This document shows positions 8,008 through 15,426 of a DNA stretch of 30,078 bases, in pieces (within the stretch, counting starts at the first letter, position 1; the number at the start of each line of letters is the position of its first letter). The translations under genes were made by a program, and so were the position numbers. Origin of the DNA: an uncultured Christensenellaceae bacterium (GTDB lineage: Bacteria > Bacillota > Clostridia > Christensenellales > Pumilibacteraceae); assembly GCA_910587025.1 (NCBI GenBank), contig CAJUKR010000017.1:1-30078 (forward strand), read 5' to 3'. The notes beneath the pieces were generated by a model. That model did no database searches, was not told where the DNA came from, and saw only the letters and a program-made list of their open reading frames with translations.

Positions 8008-10524
8008 TTGAAAAAGATATACGACATCACCGGAATGACGTGCGCGGCGTGCTCCGCGGCGGTGGAACGCGCCGCGGGAAAAGTGGACGGAGTGGAGAAA
8101 GCCACCGTTTCGCTTCTTGCCGCGTCGCTCACGGTCGAAGGGGACGCGATCCCCGACGCGGTAATTGCCGCAGTGCGCGGGATAGGTTACGGCGCGTCCG
8201 AAAAAACCGAAGCGCATTCGGTGGGAGCGGCTCACGCTGCGGAAGCGGCGCGGTTGCTCCGCCGCCTTATACTTTCGGTCATACTTCTTTTGCCGATCAT
8301 GTATCTTGCCATGGGCGGCATGATAGGACTGCCTCAGCCGGGCGGGCTTGTCGGCGCGCGCGTAAGTGTGACCGTACAATGCGCGCTTACGGTCGCGGTC
8401 ATGGTGATAAATCGCAGATTTTTCATATCTGCGGCGCGTGGACTGACGCATATGTCCATGAATATGGATACATTGGTATCGCTCGGCTCTTTGGCGTCGT
8501 TCGGCGTCGGGATCGCCGGACTCGTCATGACTTACTCCGCTGCCGACGAGATCGGTCTCGCCGCGGCGCATCGTTTCATGTATTTCGATTCCGCGGCTAT
8601 GATCCTTACGCTCGTGACGGTCGGAAAATTTCTCGAAGCCGTGTCGAAGAAGCGCACTACGTCGGCTATAGACGGGCTTATCGGGCTTAAGCCGTCGCAC
8701 GCCCGCGTCGAAATCGACGGCAGGGAAACTGTCGTTCCGCTTCGGGAACTTAAAATCGGCGATATATTTATCGTCAAAGCGGGCGAGAGCATACCGACGG
8801 ACGGCGTGATCGTGAGCGGCGAAGGCGCCGTAAACGAAGCGGCGATCACAGGCGAAAGTATTCCCCGCGACGTGAAAGATGGGGACGGCGTTATAGGTTC
8901 TTGCCTGCTCGAGAGCGGATATATGAAAGCGCGCGCCGCGGCGATCGGCGAAGATACTACGCTGTCACGCATAATAGCAGCGGTGGAGAACGCGTCCGCG
9001 TCCAAGGCGCCCGTGGGACGGCTTGCCGACAAAATAAGCGGCATATTCGTGCCGTGCGTTATAGGGATCGCGTTTGCCGTATTTCTCGTATGGCTGTTTG
9101 TAAGCGGCTTCGACGGCGGGCATGCGGTCGTATTCGCGGCAAGCGTGCTCGTGATCTCGTGTCCGTGCGCGCTCGGTCTGGCGACGCCTGTCGCAATAAC
9201 CGTCGGCGTGGGCAGAGCCGCGAAAGAGGGTGTGCTCGTACGATCCGCGGCGGCGCTCGAGAGCGCGGGCAGGATCACAACGGTGGCGTTCGACAAAACG
9301 GGGACGGTCACGGAAGGCAAGCCGCGTGTGTCGGTCGCCGAAGGCGATATGTCGCATCTCGCGGCGGTAGCGGCGATCGAGAGGCTTTCGTCGCATCCGC
9401 TGTCGCTTGCGATAGTAGAGTATGCGTCGGGGCATGGTGCGGCGGAGATAGAAGGTTCGGAGTTTTCTCAGTTCTACGGCGGCATTTCGGGCATGGCTGA
9501 CGGAAAGACGTACACCGTCGGATCGGTCGCGCTTATGGAAAAACGCGGTGTTTCGACCGACCGTTTCGCCGAACTGATCTCGTCGGCGGAGGACGAAGGC
9601 GGAAGCGTACTGATCGCCGAATGCGACGGCAATGCCGTTCTCGCGTTCGCCGTAACCGACGGTATAAGACCCGAAGCGGAAAAGGCGATCGCCGAACTGA
9701 AACGTATGGGCATAAAAACGGTTATGCTCACCGGCGACGGCAGGAGCGCGGCGGAGTATATCGGTCGGACGCTCGGTATCGACGAAGTGGCATATTCGCT
9801 CAAGCCCGAAGACAAGTCGGATAAACTTATCGAACTGAAAAACAACGGCGAGCGCGTCGCATTCGTCGGCGACGGCATAAACGACGCTCCTGCGCTTACC
9901 TGTGCCGACGTCGGGTTTGCTATGGGTAGCGGTACGGACGTTGCGCTCGGCGCGGCGGATTTCGTTCTTACGAGCGGCAATCTCGGCAAAGTGGCGTTCG
10001 GCATACGTCTTTCACGGCGTACGATGCGCATAATCAAGCAAAATCTTTTTTGGGCGTTCGTGTATAATCTGATCGGCATACCCGTTGCGGGCGGCGCGTT
10101 TGCGGGACTCGGATTCGTTATCACGCCCATGATCGGAGCGGCGGCGATGAGCGTTTCGTCGGTATGCGTGGTGCTCAATTCGCTCAGGCTTTACGGCGGA
10201 GCGAAGAAACTTGCGCCCGCGTCCGATCCCTTGCCCGAAATATCCTGCGTCGGGGCATGCGCCCTTGTAAACGGGAACGAAGCGGAGACAAACGAAGAAA
10301 TAAATAACGAAACGGTAAAGGAGACACAAGATATGAGAAAATTCAAAGTAGACGGTATGATGTGTATGCACTGCGTGGGCAGAGTGAAAAAGGCTCTCGA
10401 AGCGCTCGGACTGACCGCCGAAGTCGATCTCGACACAGGCATAGCTTCGGTTTCGGGCGACGCTTCGGACGACGCGGTTATCGCGGCGATCGCGGACGCG
10501 GGCTATACCGCGGTAAAAGCATGA
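8008..10524 (+). CDS. copA: Copper-exporting P1B-type ATPase with N- and C-terminal metal-binding domains
   Basis: The protein pumps Cu(I) out of the cytoplasm at the expense of ATP. It has 838 residues. An HMA domain sits at the N-terminus with GMTCAAC (Cys12 and Cys15). Transmembrane helices follow, then the actuator TGES, the ion-path CPC motif (385-387), and phosphorylation site DKTGT (Asp429). The nucleotide-binding domain has SSHPLSLAI, and the hinge is GDGINDAPAL. The last helices contain YN (VYNLIGIP) and MSVSS, the signature of Cu(I)-type (P1B-1) pumps. After a polar linker (about 745-775) a second HMA with MMCMHC closes the protein. The start is the TTG at 8008, because AGG at 8000-8002 lies 5 nt upstream and the conserved HMA begins right there. 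It overlaps mazG by 4 bp. Confidence 0.95.
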   Translation: MKKIYDITGMTCAACSAAVERAAGKVDGVEKATVSLLAASLTVEGDAIPDAVIAAVRGIGYGASEKTEAHSVGAAHAAEAARLLRRLILSVILLLPIMYLAMGGMIGLPQPGGLVGARVSVTVQCALTVAVMVINRRFFISAARGLTHMSMNMDTLVSLGSLASFGVGIAGLVMTYSAADEIGLAAAHRFMYFDSAAMILTLVTVGKFLEAVSKKRTTSAIDGLIGLKPSHARVEIDGRETVVPLRELKIGDIFIVKAGESIPTDGVIVSGEGAVNEAAITGESIPRDVKDGDGVIGSCLLESGYMKARAAAIGEDTTLSRIIAAVENASASKAPVGRLADKISGIFVPCVIGIAFAVFLVWLFVSGFDGGHAVVFAASVLVISCPCALGLATPVAITVGVGRAAKEGVLVRSAAALESAGRITTVAFDKTGTVTEGKPRVSVAEGDMSHLAAVAAIERLSSHPLSLAIVEYASGHGAAEIEGSEFSQFYGGISGMADGKTYTVGSVALMEKRGVSTDRFAELISSAEDEGGSVLIAECDGNAVLAFAVTDGIRPEAEKAIAELKRMGIKTVMLTGDGRSAAEYIGRTLGIDEVAYSLKPEDKSDKLIELKNNGERVAFVGDGINDAPALTCADVGFAMGSGTDVALGAADFVLTSGNLGKVAFGIRLSRRTMRIIKQNLFWAFVYNLIGIPVAGGAFAGLGFVITPMIGAAAMSVSSVCVVLNSLRLYGGAKKLAPASDPLPEISCVGACALVNGNEAETNEEINNETVKETQDMRKFKVDGMMCMHCVGRVKKALEALGLTAEVDLDTGIASVSGDASDDAVIAAIADAGYTAVKA
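10333..10524 (+). CDS. Possible separately translated CopZ-like copper chaperone, internal in-frame start in copA
   Basis: Within the copA reading frame, AAAGGAG (10317-10323) is followed 9 nt later by ATG (10333), exactly where the C-terminal HMA domain begins. Translation from here would give a free 63-residue chaperone of the CopZ/Atx1 type with the Cys pair MMCMHC (Cys11, Cys14). The preceding linker is Asn/Glu/Thr-rich and looks like a disordered spacer or the relic of a gene junction. Free CopZ hands Cu(I) to CopA, so making both fused and free forms from one gene is plausible. The ribosome binding site is seen; its use is inferred. Confidence 0.55.
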   Translation: MRKFKVDGMMCMHCVGRVKKALEALGLTAEVDLDTGIASVSGDASDDAVIAAIADAGYTAVKA

Positions 10525-11351
10525 ACAGTGTTTTTACATTGACTGCCGACGATTTCGTCTGCGCCGTGATCGATACGAGATATGACGTCCGCGTCGTCGG
10601 TATAACCGACGATAACCTCGGACGCGTTCGGGCGAAATTCCGCGATCTGTACGGCGATGCGGATTTTGCCGTGCAAGGCGGCGAGATATACATAAAAGGT
10701 AACGACAGTCTGTTCAAGCCGAGATATTCCGACGGCGATCTCGTGCACGTCATGAAACGGCTGACTGCGGAAGACGGATGTCCGTGGGACAGGGCGCAGA
10801 CTCACGAAAGCATACGGATAAACGCCGTCGAGGAAGCGTACGAGCTTTGCGAAGCCATCGACAACCGCGACGTCGGAAACATAGAAGAGGAGATCGGCGA
10901 TCTGTTGCTTCAGGCGGTGCTGCATTCGGACATTGCGGAGCGTTCGGAAGAATTTACACGCATAGATGTTATAGACGCGCTCGTGCGTAAGCTCGTTACG
11001 CGTCATACGCATATTTTCGGCGATAACAAAGCGTCCGATCCCGAGTCCGCGCTTAAGTTCTGGGAAGCGGCGAAAGCTGTCGAGAAAAAAGCGAGCTCGA
11101 CAAAAGAGCAGATCTCGCGCATTCCCGAGTCTTTTCCCGCGCTGCTCTATGCGCAGAAAGTATTGAAAAAACTTACCAAAGCGGGGTTGAAAAACACTGC
11201 CGACGAGATATCCGTCGAAGAACTGTTTGCCGCCGTGTGCGGAGCGGTCAAGACGGGCGCCGATCTCGAGGTCGAGCTGACGCGGCGCGTGCGTGAGCTT
11301 GCCGCCGATTTTATAAGCGGAAAAGTTACCGAAACGGGCGGGGCGGAGTGA
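10521..11351 (+). CDS. mazG: MazG-family nucleoside triphosphate pyrophosphohydrolase
   Basis: MazG hydrolyses (d)NTPs to the monophosphates and pyrophosphate, cleaning up non-canonical or excess nucleotides. The product is 276 residues. The MazG core is at about residues 74-150: MKRLTAEDGCPWDRAQTHES, then NAVEEAYELCEAI and EEEIGDLLLQAVLHS, which hold the metal-binding Glu/Asp residues (EExxE and ExxD). The first 70 residues are not a second MazG domain and are not recognised. The start ATG overlaps the copA stop as ATGA, and the end overlaps dus as GTGA, so it is translationally coupled on both sides. The link with copper is probably only shared transcription. Confidence 0.9.
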   Translation: MNSVFTLTADDFVCAVIDTRYDVRVVGITDDNLGRVRAKFRDLYGDADFAVQGGEIYIKGNDSLFKPRYSDGDLVHVMKRLTAEDGCPWDRAQTHESIRINAVEEAYELCEAIDNRDVGNIEEEIGDLLLQAVLHSDIAERSEEFTRIDVIDALVRKLVTRHTHIFGDNKASDPESALKFWEAAKAVEKKASSTKEQISRIPESFPALLYAQKVLKKLTKAGLKNTADEISVEELFAAVCGAVKTGADLEVELTRRVRELAADFISGKVTETGGAE

Positions 11352-12250
11352 AAATAACCGATGTACTGAAAAAAGGCTGCGTTACGCTCGCGCCGCTTGC
11401 GGGGTACAGCGACATAGCTTTTCGCAGGCTGTGCCGCGATTTCGGCGCGGATCTGACCGTGACCGAAATGGTATCCGTCGCCGGGCTTAATTACCGCGGT
11501 AAAAAGACCACGCTTTTGATGCGTATAGCGCCCAACGAAACGCCGTCCTGCGTTCAGCTTTTCGGTCGCGAGCCCGAACAGTTCGAGCGCGCGCTGTCGC
11601 ATCCCGAGGTGCAGGCGTTCGATATTATCGACGTCAATATGGGCTGTCCCGTTCGCAAAGTTTTCGGTCACGGCGAGGGCAGCGCGCTTCTTACCGAGCC
11701 CGAACGCGCCGCGGCGATAGTCAGAGCGCTCAAAAAGGGCGACAAGCCCGTCACCGTCAAAATGCGGTTGGGCGTGACGGACAAATCGGGCGCGGTCGAT
11801 TTCGCCAAAGCCATGGAGCAGGCGGGAGCCGATCTCATAACCGTCCACGGCAGAACGCGCGAGCAGCTCTATTCCGGCGAAGCGGACTGGGACGAAATAC
11901 GCAAAATAGCTTCGTCCGTGTCCGTGCCCGTGCTCGGCAACGGCGACGTACGGGACGATAATCTGAAAGAGCGGTCGGACGGCGTTTACGGCGTGGCGAT
12001 CGGACGCGGCGCGGTGGAGAATCCGCAGATCTTTTCGGGTAAACGAACGCTTACGAGATACGAAGTGTTCCTGAAACATCTCGAGTACGGTCTGGAATAT
12101 TTCGGGGAAAGGTACATCGTGACGACGCTCCGCGGTTTCGTGCCGTTTTATCTCAAGGGAATACCCGATATAAAGCGCATCAGAAACGCCGCAATGGTCT
12201 GTAAGGATAAAGAAAGCCTGCTCGAGATCCTTCGGCAGGTAAGGGAATAA
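11348..12250 (+). CDS. dus: tRNA-dihydrouridine synthase
   Basis: An FMN-dependent enzyme reducing uridine to dihydrouridine in tRNA D-loops. Key motifs are APLAGYSDIAFRRLC at residues 14-28, EMVSVAGL, the catalytic cysteine in DVNMGCPVRKV, KMRLG, VHGRTREQLYSG and VLGNGDV, which together describe the TIM-barrel DUS fold. The product is 300 residues, a little short compared with the usual 310-330, mainly in the C-terminal helical domain. The start is GTG at 11348, overlapping the mazG stop (GTGA), with GGGCGGA just upstream as a ribosome binding site. It is the last gene of the copA-mazG-dus unit; a small GCCGCA-AAA-TGCGGC hairpin (12251-12265) abuts the stop but has no T-run. Confidence 0.94.
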   Translation: MKITDVLKKGCVTLAPLAGYSDIAFRRLCRDFGADLTVTEMVSVAGLNYRGKKTTLLMRIAPNETPSCVQLFGREPEQFERALSHPEVQAFDIIDVNMGCPVRKVFGHGEGSALLTEPERAAAIVRALKKGDKPVTVKMRLGVTDKSGAVDFAKAMEQAGADLITVHGRTREQLYSGEADWDEIRKIASSVSVPVLGNGDVRDDNLKERSDGVYGVAIGRGAVENPQIFSGKRTLTRYEVFLKHLEYGLEYFGERYIVTTLRGFVPFYLKGIPDIKRIRNAAMVCKDKESLLEILRQVRE

Positions 12251-12277
12251 GCCGCAAAATGCGGCAAGAATGATATA

Positions 12278-12295
12278 AATGCGCATATGTGCATT
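12278..12295. promoter_or_regulatory. Near-perfect 18-bp palindrome upstream of the ABM-domain gene
   Basis: AATGCGCATATGTGCATT is symmetric about its centre except for one G/T position pair. It lies 60 nt upstream of the next ATG, between dus and that gene, where an operator would sit. No clear -35/-10 pair was found beside it, so its role is uncertain. Confidence 0.35.
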
Positions 12296-12355
12296 CGAAA
12301 CGGCGGCAAAAATCTCCGTTTTCGACGCGTAGAAATTCTTATATGGAGTTTAATT

Positions 12356-12649
12356 ATGAGTTTTACGATTAACATTTATTATACGGGAACGGACGGCAAC
12401 GCAAGAAAATTTGCCGAAGAAATGATTTCGGACGGTACTGTCGAGCGCATTCGCGGGGAATACGGTAACGAGATATACGAATACTTTTATCCTGTCGACG
12501 ATCCCGAAACCGTGCTTCTTATCGACAGATGGAAAGATTCGGACGCGCTTGACAGACATCATAAGTCCGATATAATGAAAAAAATTGCGGAGCTTCGTAC
12601 AAAATATAAGCTCCGTATGAGAGTCGAAAAATATACGGAATTCAAATAA
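12356..12649 (+). CDS. Small ABM/YgiN-type ferredoxin-fold protein
   Basis: A 97-residue protein resembling antibiotic-biosynthesis-monooxygenase (ABM) domain proteins: a beta strand (FTINIYYTG), a helix, a strand, then LLIDRWKDSDALDRHHKSD, the typical ABM segment in which a strand is followed by a helix starting with a conserved His. These dimeric alpha/beta barrels act as small quinol or polyketide oxygenases, or have unknown roles; in an anaerobe the substrate cannot be guessed. The start ATG at 12356 is chosen because GGAG (12345-12348) is 7 nt upstream; an earlier in-frame codon at 12287 would add residues unlike the fold. It is a monocistronic unit closed by a bidirectional terminator. 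Confidence 0.72.
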   Translation: MSFTINIYYTGTDGNARKFAEEMISDGTVERIRGEYGNEIYEYFYPVDDPETVLLIDRWKDSDALDRHHKSDIMKKIAELRTKYKLRMRVEKYTEFK

Positions 12650-12687
12650 AAAACAATTCCCGCCGTAAGAAGCGGGAATTGTTTTTT
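12648..12687. terminator. Bidirectional intrinsic terminator between convergent genes
   Basis: Left arm 12648-12663 (AAAAAACAATTCCCGC) and right arm 12672-12687 (GCGGGAATTGTTTTTT) pair perfectly over 16 bp around an 8-nt loop. There are A-tracts on one side and T-tracts on the other, so it works for the ABM gene (+) and for the CobW-family gene (-). It starts within the stop codon of the ABM gene. Confidence 0.92.
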
Positions 12688-12732
12688 ATCATTATGCGGA
12701 TTTATTTGAGATTTTGCGCTTATTCGCGTTTA

Positions 12733-14004
12733 TCAGATCGCGTCGAGTTCCGCTTTGATCTTTTTTCTGTCGAGTTTCTGTCCGATAAATACGAGCTTGA
12801 TCATTCTGTCGCCGTATTCGGGATCCCAGTCGTGCGCGAATTTTTCGTCGCTTGCGAGCAGTTTGTCGATCTCGCGTGCGGGCATGGTCGCGTACCACGG
12901 TCCGTTTTCGGTCAGGTATTTCTGTCTGCCCGCTTGTTCGTAAACATAGCTTTGGTCGCGGTCGCCGTCGAAGTAGACAAGCCCTTTGGAACGGATTATC
13001 ATGCGTCCGTAATCCTTGTCCGCCCAGTCCTCGAACTTCAGTCGGTCGAACGGACGGCGACGGAAGTATACGTAAGTTCCGATCCCGTATTCTTCCGCAG
13101 TACCTTCGTCGTCGTTTTCTCCGATGCCGTGTTCGTGATGATGGTGATGGCAGTGCTCGTGATCGTGTCCGTGATGATGTTCATGCTCGTGTTCATGTTC
13201 ATGATGTTCATGGTGATGCTCGTGCTCATGTTCGTGGTGATGTTCGTGATCGGCGTCTTCTTCGTTGTCGGTGCGGTCGAATTCTTCCATCCAACCCGCG
13301 GAGTTCATGGCTTTTTCGAAATCGAACAGGTTGGTGTCGAGGATCTGTTGCAGTCCGATCTTGCAATAATTCGTATCGAGTATGGTCGCGTGCGGCTGGA
13401 GCTTGCGTATAATCGCTTTGATATTCAGGAGCTGTTCTTCCGTCACTTCGTTTACTTTGTTGAGAAGTATTATGTCGCAGAACTCGATCTGCTGAATGAC
13501 GAGGTTTTCTATATCCTCTTCGCCGCGCACCGCTTCGTCGAGTTTTTCGCCGCAACCGAATTCGTCGGCAAGACGAAGCGCGTCGGTTACGGAGACGATA
13601 GCGTCGAGTTTGCAGAACTTGGGCATTCCGCGCGATTCGAACTGCTGCTCGAGGTATGTGATCGTCTGTGCGATAGGCACGGGCTCGCAGATACCCGATG
13701 CTTCGATAAGGATATGATCGAATTTCTTCGAGCTTACGAGTTCGCCTAGTTGATCGATGAGGTCTTTTTTCAGCGTACAGCAGATACAGCCGTTCTGAAG
13801 CGCGACGAGGTTGTCGTCCTTGCCTGCGACTACGCCGCCTTTTTCTATAAGATCGGCGTCGATATTGACTTCGCCGATGTCGTTTACGATGACCGCCATT
13901 TTATATCCGCCCGCATTCTTGAGCAAGTAATTTATGAGCGTGGTTTTGCCGCTGCCGAGATAACCGGTTATGAGCGTTATGGGCACTGTCTTAAAGCCTT
14001 TCAT
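12733..14004 (-). CDS. COG0523/CobW-family GTP-dependent metallochaperone with a His-rich tract
   Basis: A G3E-family GTPase that probably delivers a metal such as zinc, nickel or cobalt to a client enzyme. It has 423 residues. The P-loop GYLGSGKTT is at 14-22, the family's metal-binding GCICCTL (Cys73, Cys75, Cys76) follows, and the base-recognition motif is LLNKVNEV. Between the GTPase domain and the C-terminal CobW_C domain lies a low-complexity insert at about residues 251-297 in which nearly every residue is His or Glu, with one Cys. Its DNA is a degenerate tandem repeat (13117-13254). The start is set by CGGAGGA 6 nt upstream. It is monocistronic and divergent from the rsmF-like gene. 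The metal cannot be decided; no clear Zur box was seen. Confidence 0.92.
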   Translation of the reverse strand: MKGFKTVPITLITGYLGSGKTTLINYLLKNAGGYKMAVIVNDIGEVNIDADLIEKGGVVAGKDDNLVALQNGCICCTLKKDLIDQLGELVSSKKFDHILIEASGICEPVPIAQTITYLEQQFESRGMPKFCKLDAIVSVTDALRLADEFGCGEKLDEAVRGEEDIENLVIQQIEFCDIILLNKVNEVTEEQLLNIKAIIRKLQPHATILDTNYCKIGLQQILDTNLFDFEKAMNSAGWMEEFDRTDNEEDADHEHHHEHEHEHHHEHHEHEHEHEHHHGHDHEHCHHHHHEHGIGENDDEGTAEEYGIGTYVYFRRRPFDRLKFEDWADKDYGRMIIRSKGLVYFDGDRDQSYVYEQAGRQKYLTENGPWYATMPAREIDKLLASDEKFAHDWDPEYGDRMIKLVFIGQKLDRKKIKAELDAI

Positions 14005-14036
14005 TGTCGTTCCTCCGAAAATTATTTTACACGGAT

Positions 14037-14065
14037 ATAATAGACTTTTCCGTGCGATTTGTCAA
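14037..14065 (-). promoter_or_regulatory. Promoter of the CobW-family gene
   Basis: Read on the minus strand: TTGACA (14065-14060), 17 nt, TATTAT (14042-14037), then CGGAGGA (14017-14011) and the ATG at 14004. A near-consensus promoter, back to back with the promoter of the divergent gene. Confidence 0.88.
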
Positions 14066-14069
14066 ATCG
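14055..14069. promoter_or_regulatory. Perfect palindrome covering the -35 of the CobW-family promoter
   Basis: CGATTTG-T-CAAATCG is a perfect 7-1-7 inverted repeat that overlaps TTGACA of the minus-strand promoter and ends 2 bp before the -35 of the plus-strand promoter. A protein bound here could control both divergent genes. The role is inferred. Confidence 0.45.
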
Positions 14070-14071
14070 AA

Positions 14072-14100
14072 TTTACAAAATAAAAAAAATATGTTATTAT
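14072..14100 (+). promoter_or_regulatory. Promoter of the rsmF-like gene, leaderless arrangement
   Basis: TTTACA (14072-14077), 17 nt, TATTAT (14095-14100), then only ATTCGCG before the ATG at 14108. There is no Shine-Dalgarno. The expected transcript starts at or next to the start codon. Confidence 0.65.
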
Positions 14101-14107
14101 ATTCGCG

Positions 14108-15412
14108 ATGATCGACCTTCCCGAAAAATTTATACGCAGAATGGGCGAACTGCTCGGCGACAGGCTGGGCGACTATCTTGCCGCACTCGGGCGCGCGCCC
14201 GCGAAAGGACTGCATATAAATACCGTCAAGTGCGACCCGTCCGTCGTGGACGCCGCCGTGGACGGACTCGGGAAAACTTCGTTTGCGGACAATTGCCGTT
14301 TTGTCGCCGCGGAATCGCGCCCGACGCGTCACCCTTATTACGCCGCAGGGCTGTACTATATGCAGGAGCCGTCCGCAATGCTTCCGGTCGCCGCACTCGG
14401 CAGGCTCGGAAGCGGGACGCGCGTTCTCGATATGTGCGCCGCTCCCGGCGGGAAAACGAGTATGCTCGCCTGCGCGCTCGGCGGGCAAGGATTGCTCGTG
14501 AGCAACGAGATCGAGCGCTCGCGCGCCGTCGTCCTGCGTGAAAACGTCGTGCGCATGGGTTACGGGAATACCGTGATCACGAGTATGCGTCCCGACGGTC
14601 TTGCGGCGGCGTTCGGAGAGTATTTCGACGTCATCGTAGCGGACGCGCCGTGCTCGGGCGAGGGTATGATGCGCAAAGAGGAAGAAGCGGCGAGAAACTG
14701 GTCGGAAGCGAACGTACGCGCCTGCGCCGCGCGTCAGAAAGAGATTGTGCGGTCGGCGGATGCGTGTCTGAAGCGTGGCGGCACATTGCTCTATTCCACG
14801 TGTACTTTTTCGCCCGAAGAGGATGAGGAAGTCGCGGAGTTCGTAATATCTCTCGGCTACGAGCCGATCGAACCGCCCGCCGCCGTGACCGAATGCGGCG
14901 TAAAGTGCGGCGCGGGTTATAAGTTTTTTCCGCATCTGTTCGACGGCGAGGGACAGTATTTCTGTATGTTCCGCAAGATTTCGGATGGTACGGGTGCGGT
15001 TCGTCCGAAAAAGCCGTACGCCCGCGCGTCGGCGGCGGATAAACGCGCCGTCGGAGAAGTTGCGGACATAAGCGGGCTCGATATCGCAAAAAAGGACGAC
15101 ATGCTTTTCGTTCCCGCGCTTTGGTCGGACATGCCATGTCTCGCAAACGGAATAATGCTCGGCAGGCTCGAAAAGGGACGATTCGTTCCCGCGCATCAGT
15201 TGTTTGCTTCAATGCGGTCTCGGCTCAACTCGATAATCGATCTGCCTCTCGGCAGCGACGAGATCGGAGCGTATCTCGGCGGAGCGGAAATAGCGGGGAA
15301 CGCGCGCGGATACTGCGGCGTCGCAGCGGGCGGATACGTCCTCGGCGGCGGTAAAGGTTCGGGCGGAGTGATAAAAAATCATTACCCGAAAGGGCTCAGA
15401 ACAAAACAATAA
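14108..15412 (+). CDS. rRNA cytosine-C5 methyltransferase, NOL1/NOP2/Sun family (RsmF-like)
   Basis: A SAM-dependent enzyme making 5-methylcytosine in RNA, most likely 16S rRNA. It has 434 residues. The N-terminal part contains HPYYAAGLYYMQEPSAMLP, which is typical of the RsmF/YebU branch. The Rossmann domain has the SAM loop VLDMCAAPGGKTS. Both family cysteines are present: Cys182 in DAPCSGEGMM (motif IV) and Cys232 in YSTCTFSPEEDEE (motif VI, the nucleophile). A C-terminal PUA-like region ends in KNHYPKGLR, also an RsmF-type feature. The start is the ATG 7 nt after a promoter -10. The two TIM-barrel genes follow after 14 nt, so they are probably cotranscribed. Confidence 0.92.
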   Translation: MIDLPEKFIRRMGELLGDRLGDYLAALGRAPAKGLHINTVKCDPSVVDAAVDGLGKTSFADNCRFVAAESRPTRHPYYAAGLYYMQEPSAMLPVAALGRLGSGTRVLDMCAAPGGKTSMLACALGGQGLLVSNEIERSRAVVLRENVVRMGYGNTVITSMRPDGLAAAFGEYFDVIVADAPCSGEGMMRKEEEAARNWSEANVRACAARQKEIVRSADACLKRGGTLLYSTCTFSPEEDEEVAEFVISLGYEPIEPPAAVTECGVKCGAGYKFFPHLFDGEGQYFCMFRKISDGTGAVRPKKPYARASAADKRAVGEVADISGLDIAKKDDMLFVPALWSDMPCLANGIMLGRLEKGRFVPAHQLFASMRSRLNSIIDLPLGSDEIGAYLGGAEIAGNARGYCGVAAGGYVLGGGKGSGGVIKNHYPKGLRTKQ

Positions 15413-15426
15413 AAGGGGGATAAATT

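Noticed and set aside
13100..13260. Repetitive hydrophobic Met/Val/Phe-rich open frame on the + strand across the His-rich tract
   Set aside because: It is the complement of the His/Glu codon repeat of the CobW-family gene; it has no ribosome binding site, and the minus-strand protein has all its GTPase motifs.
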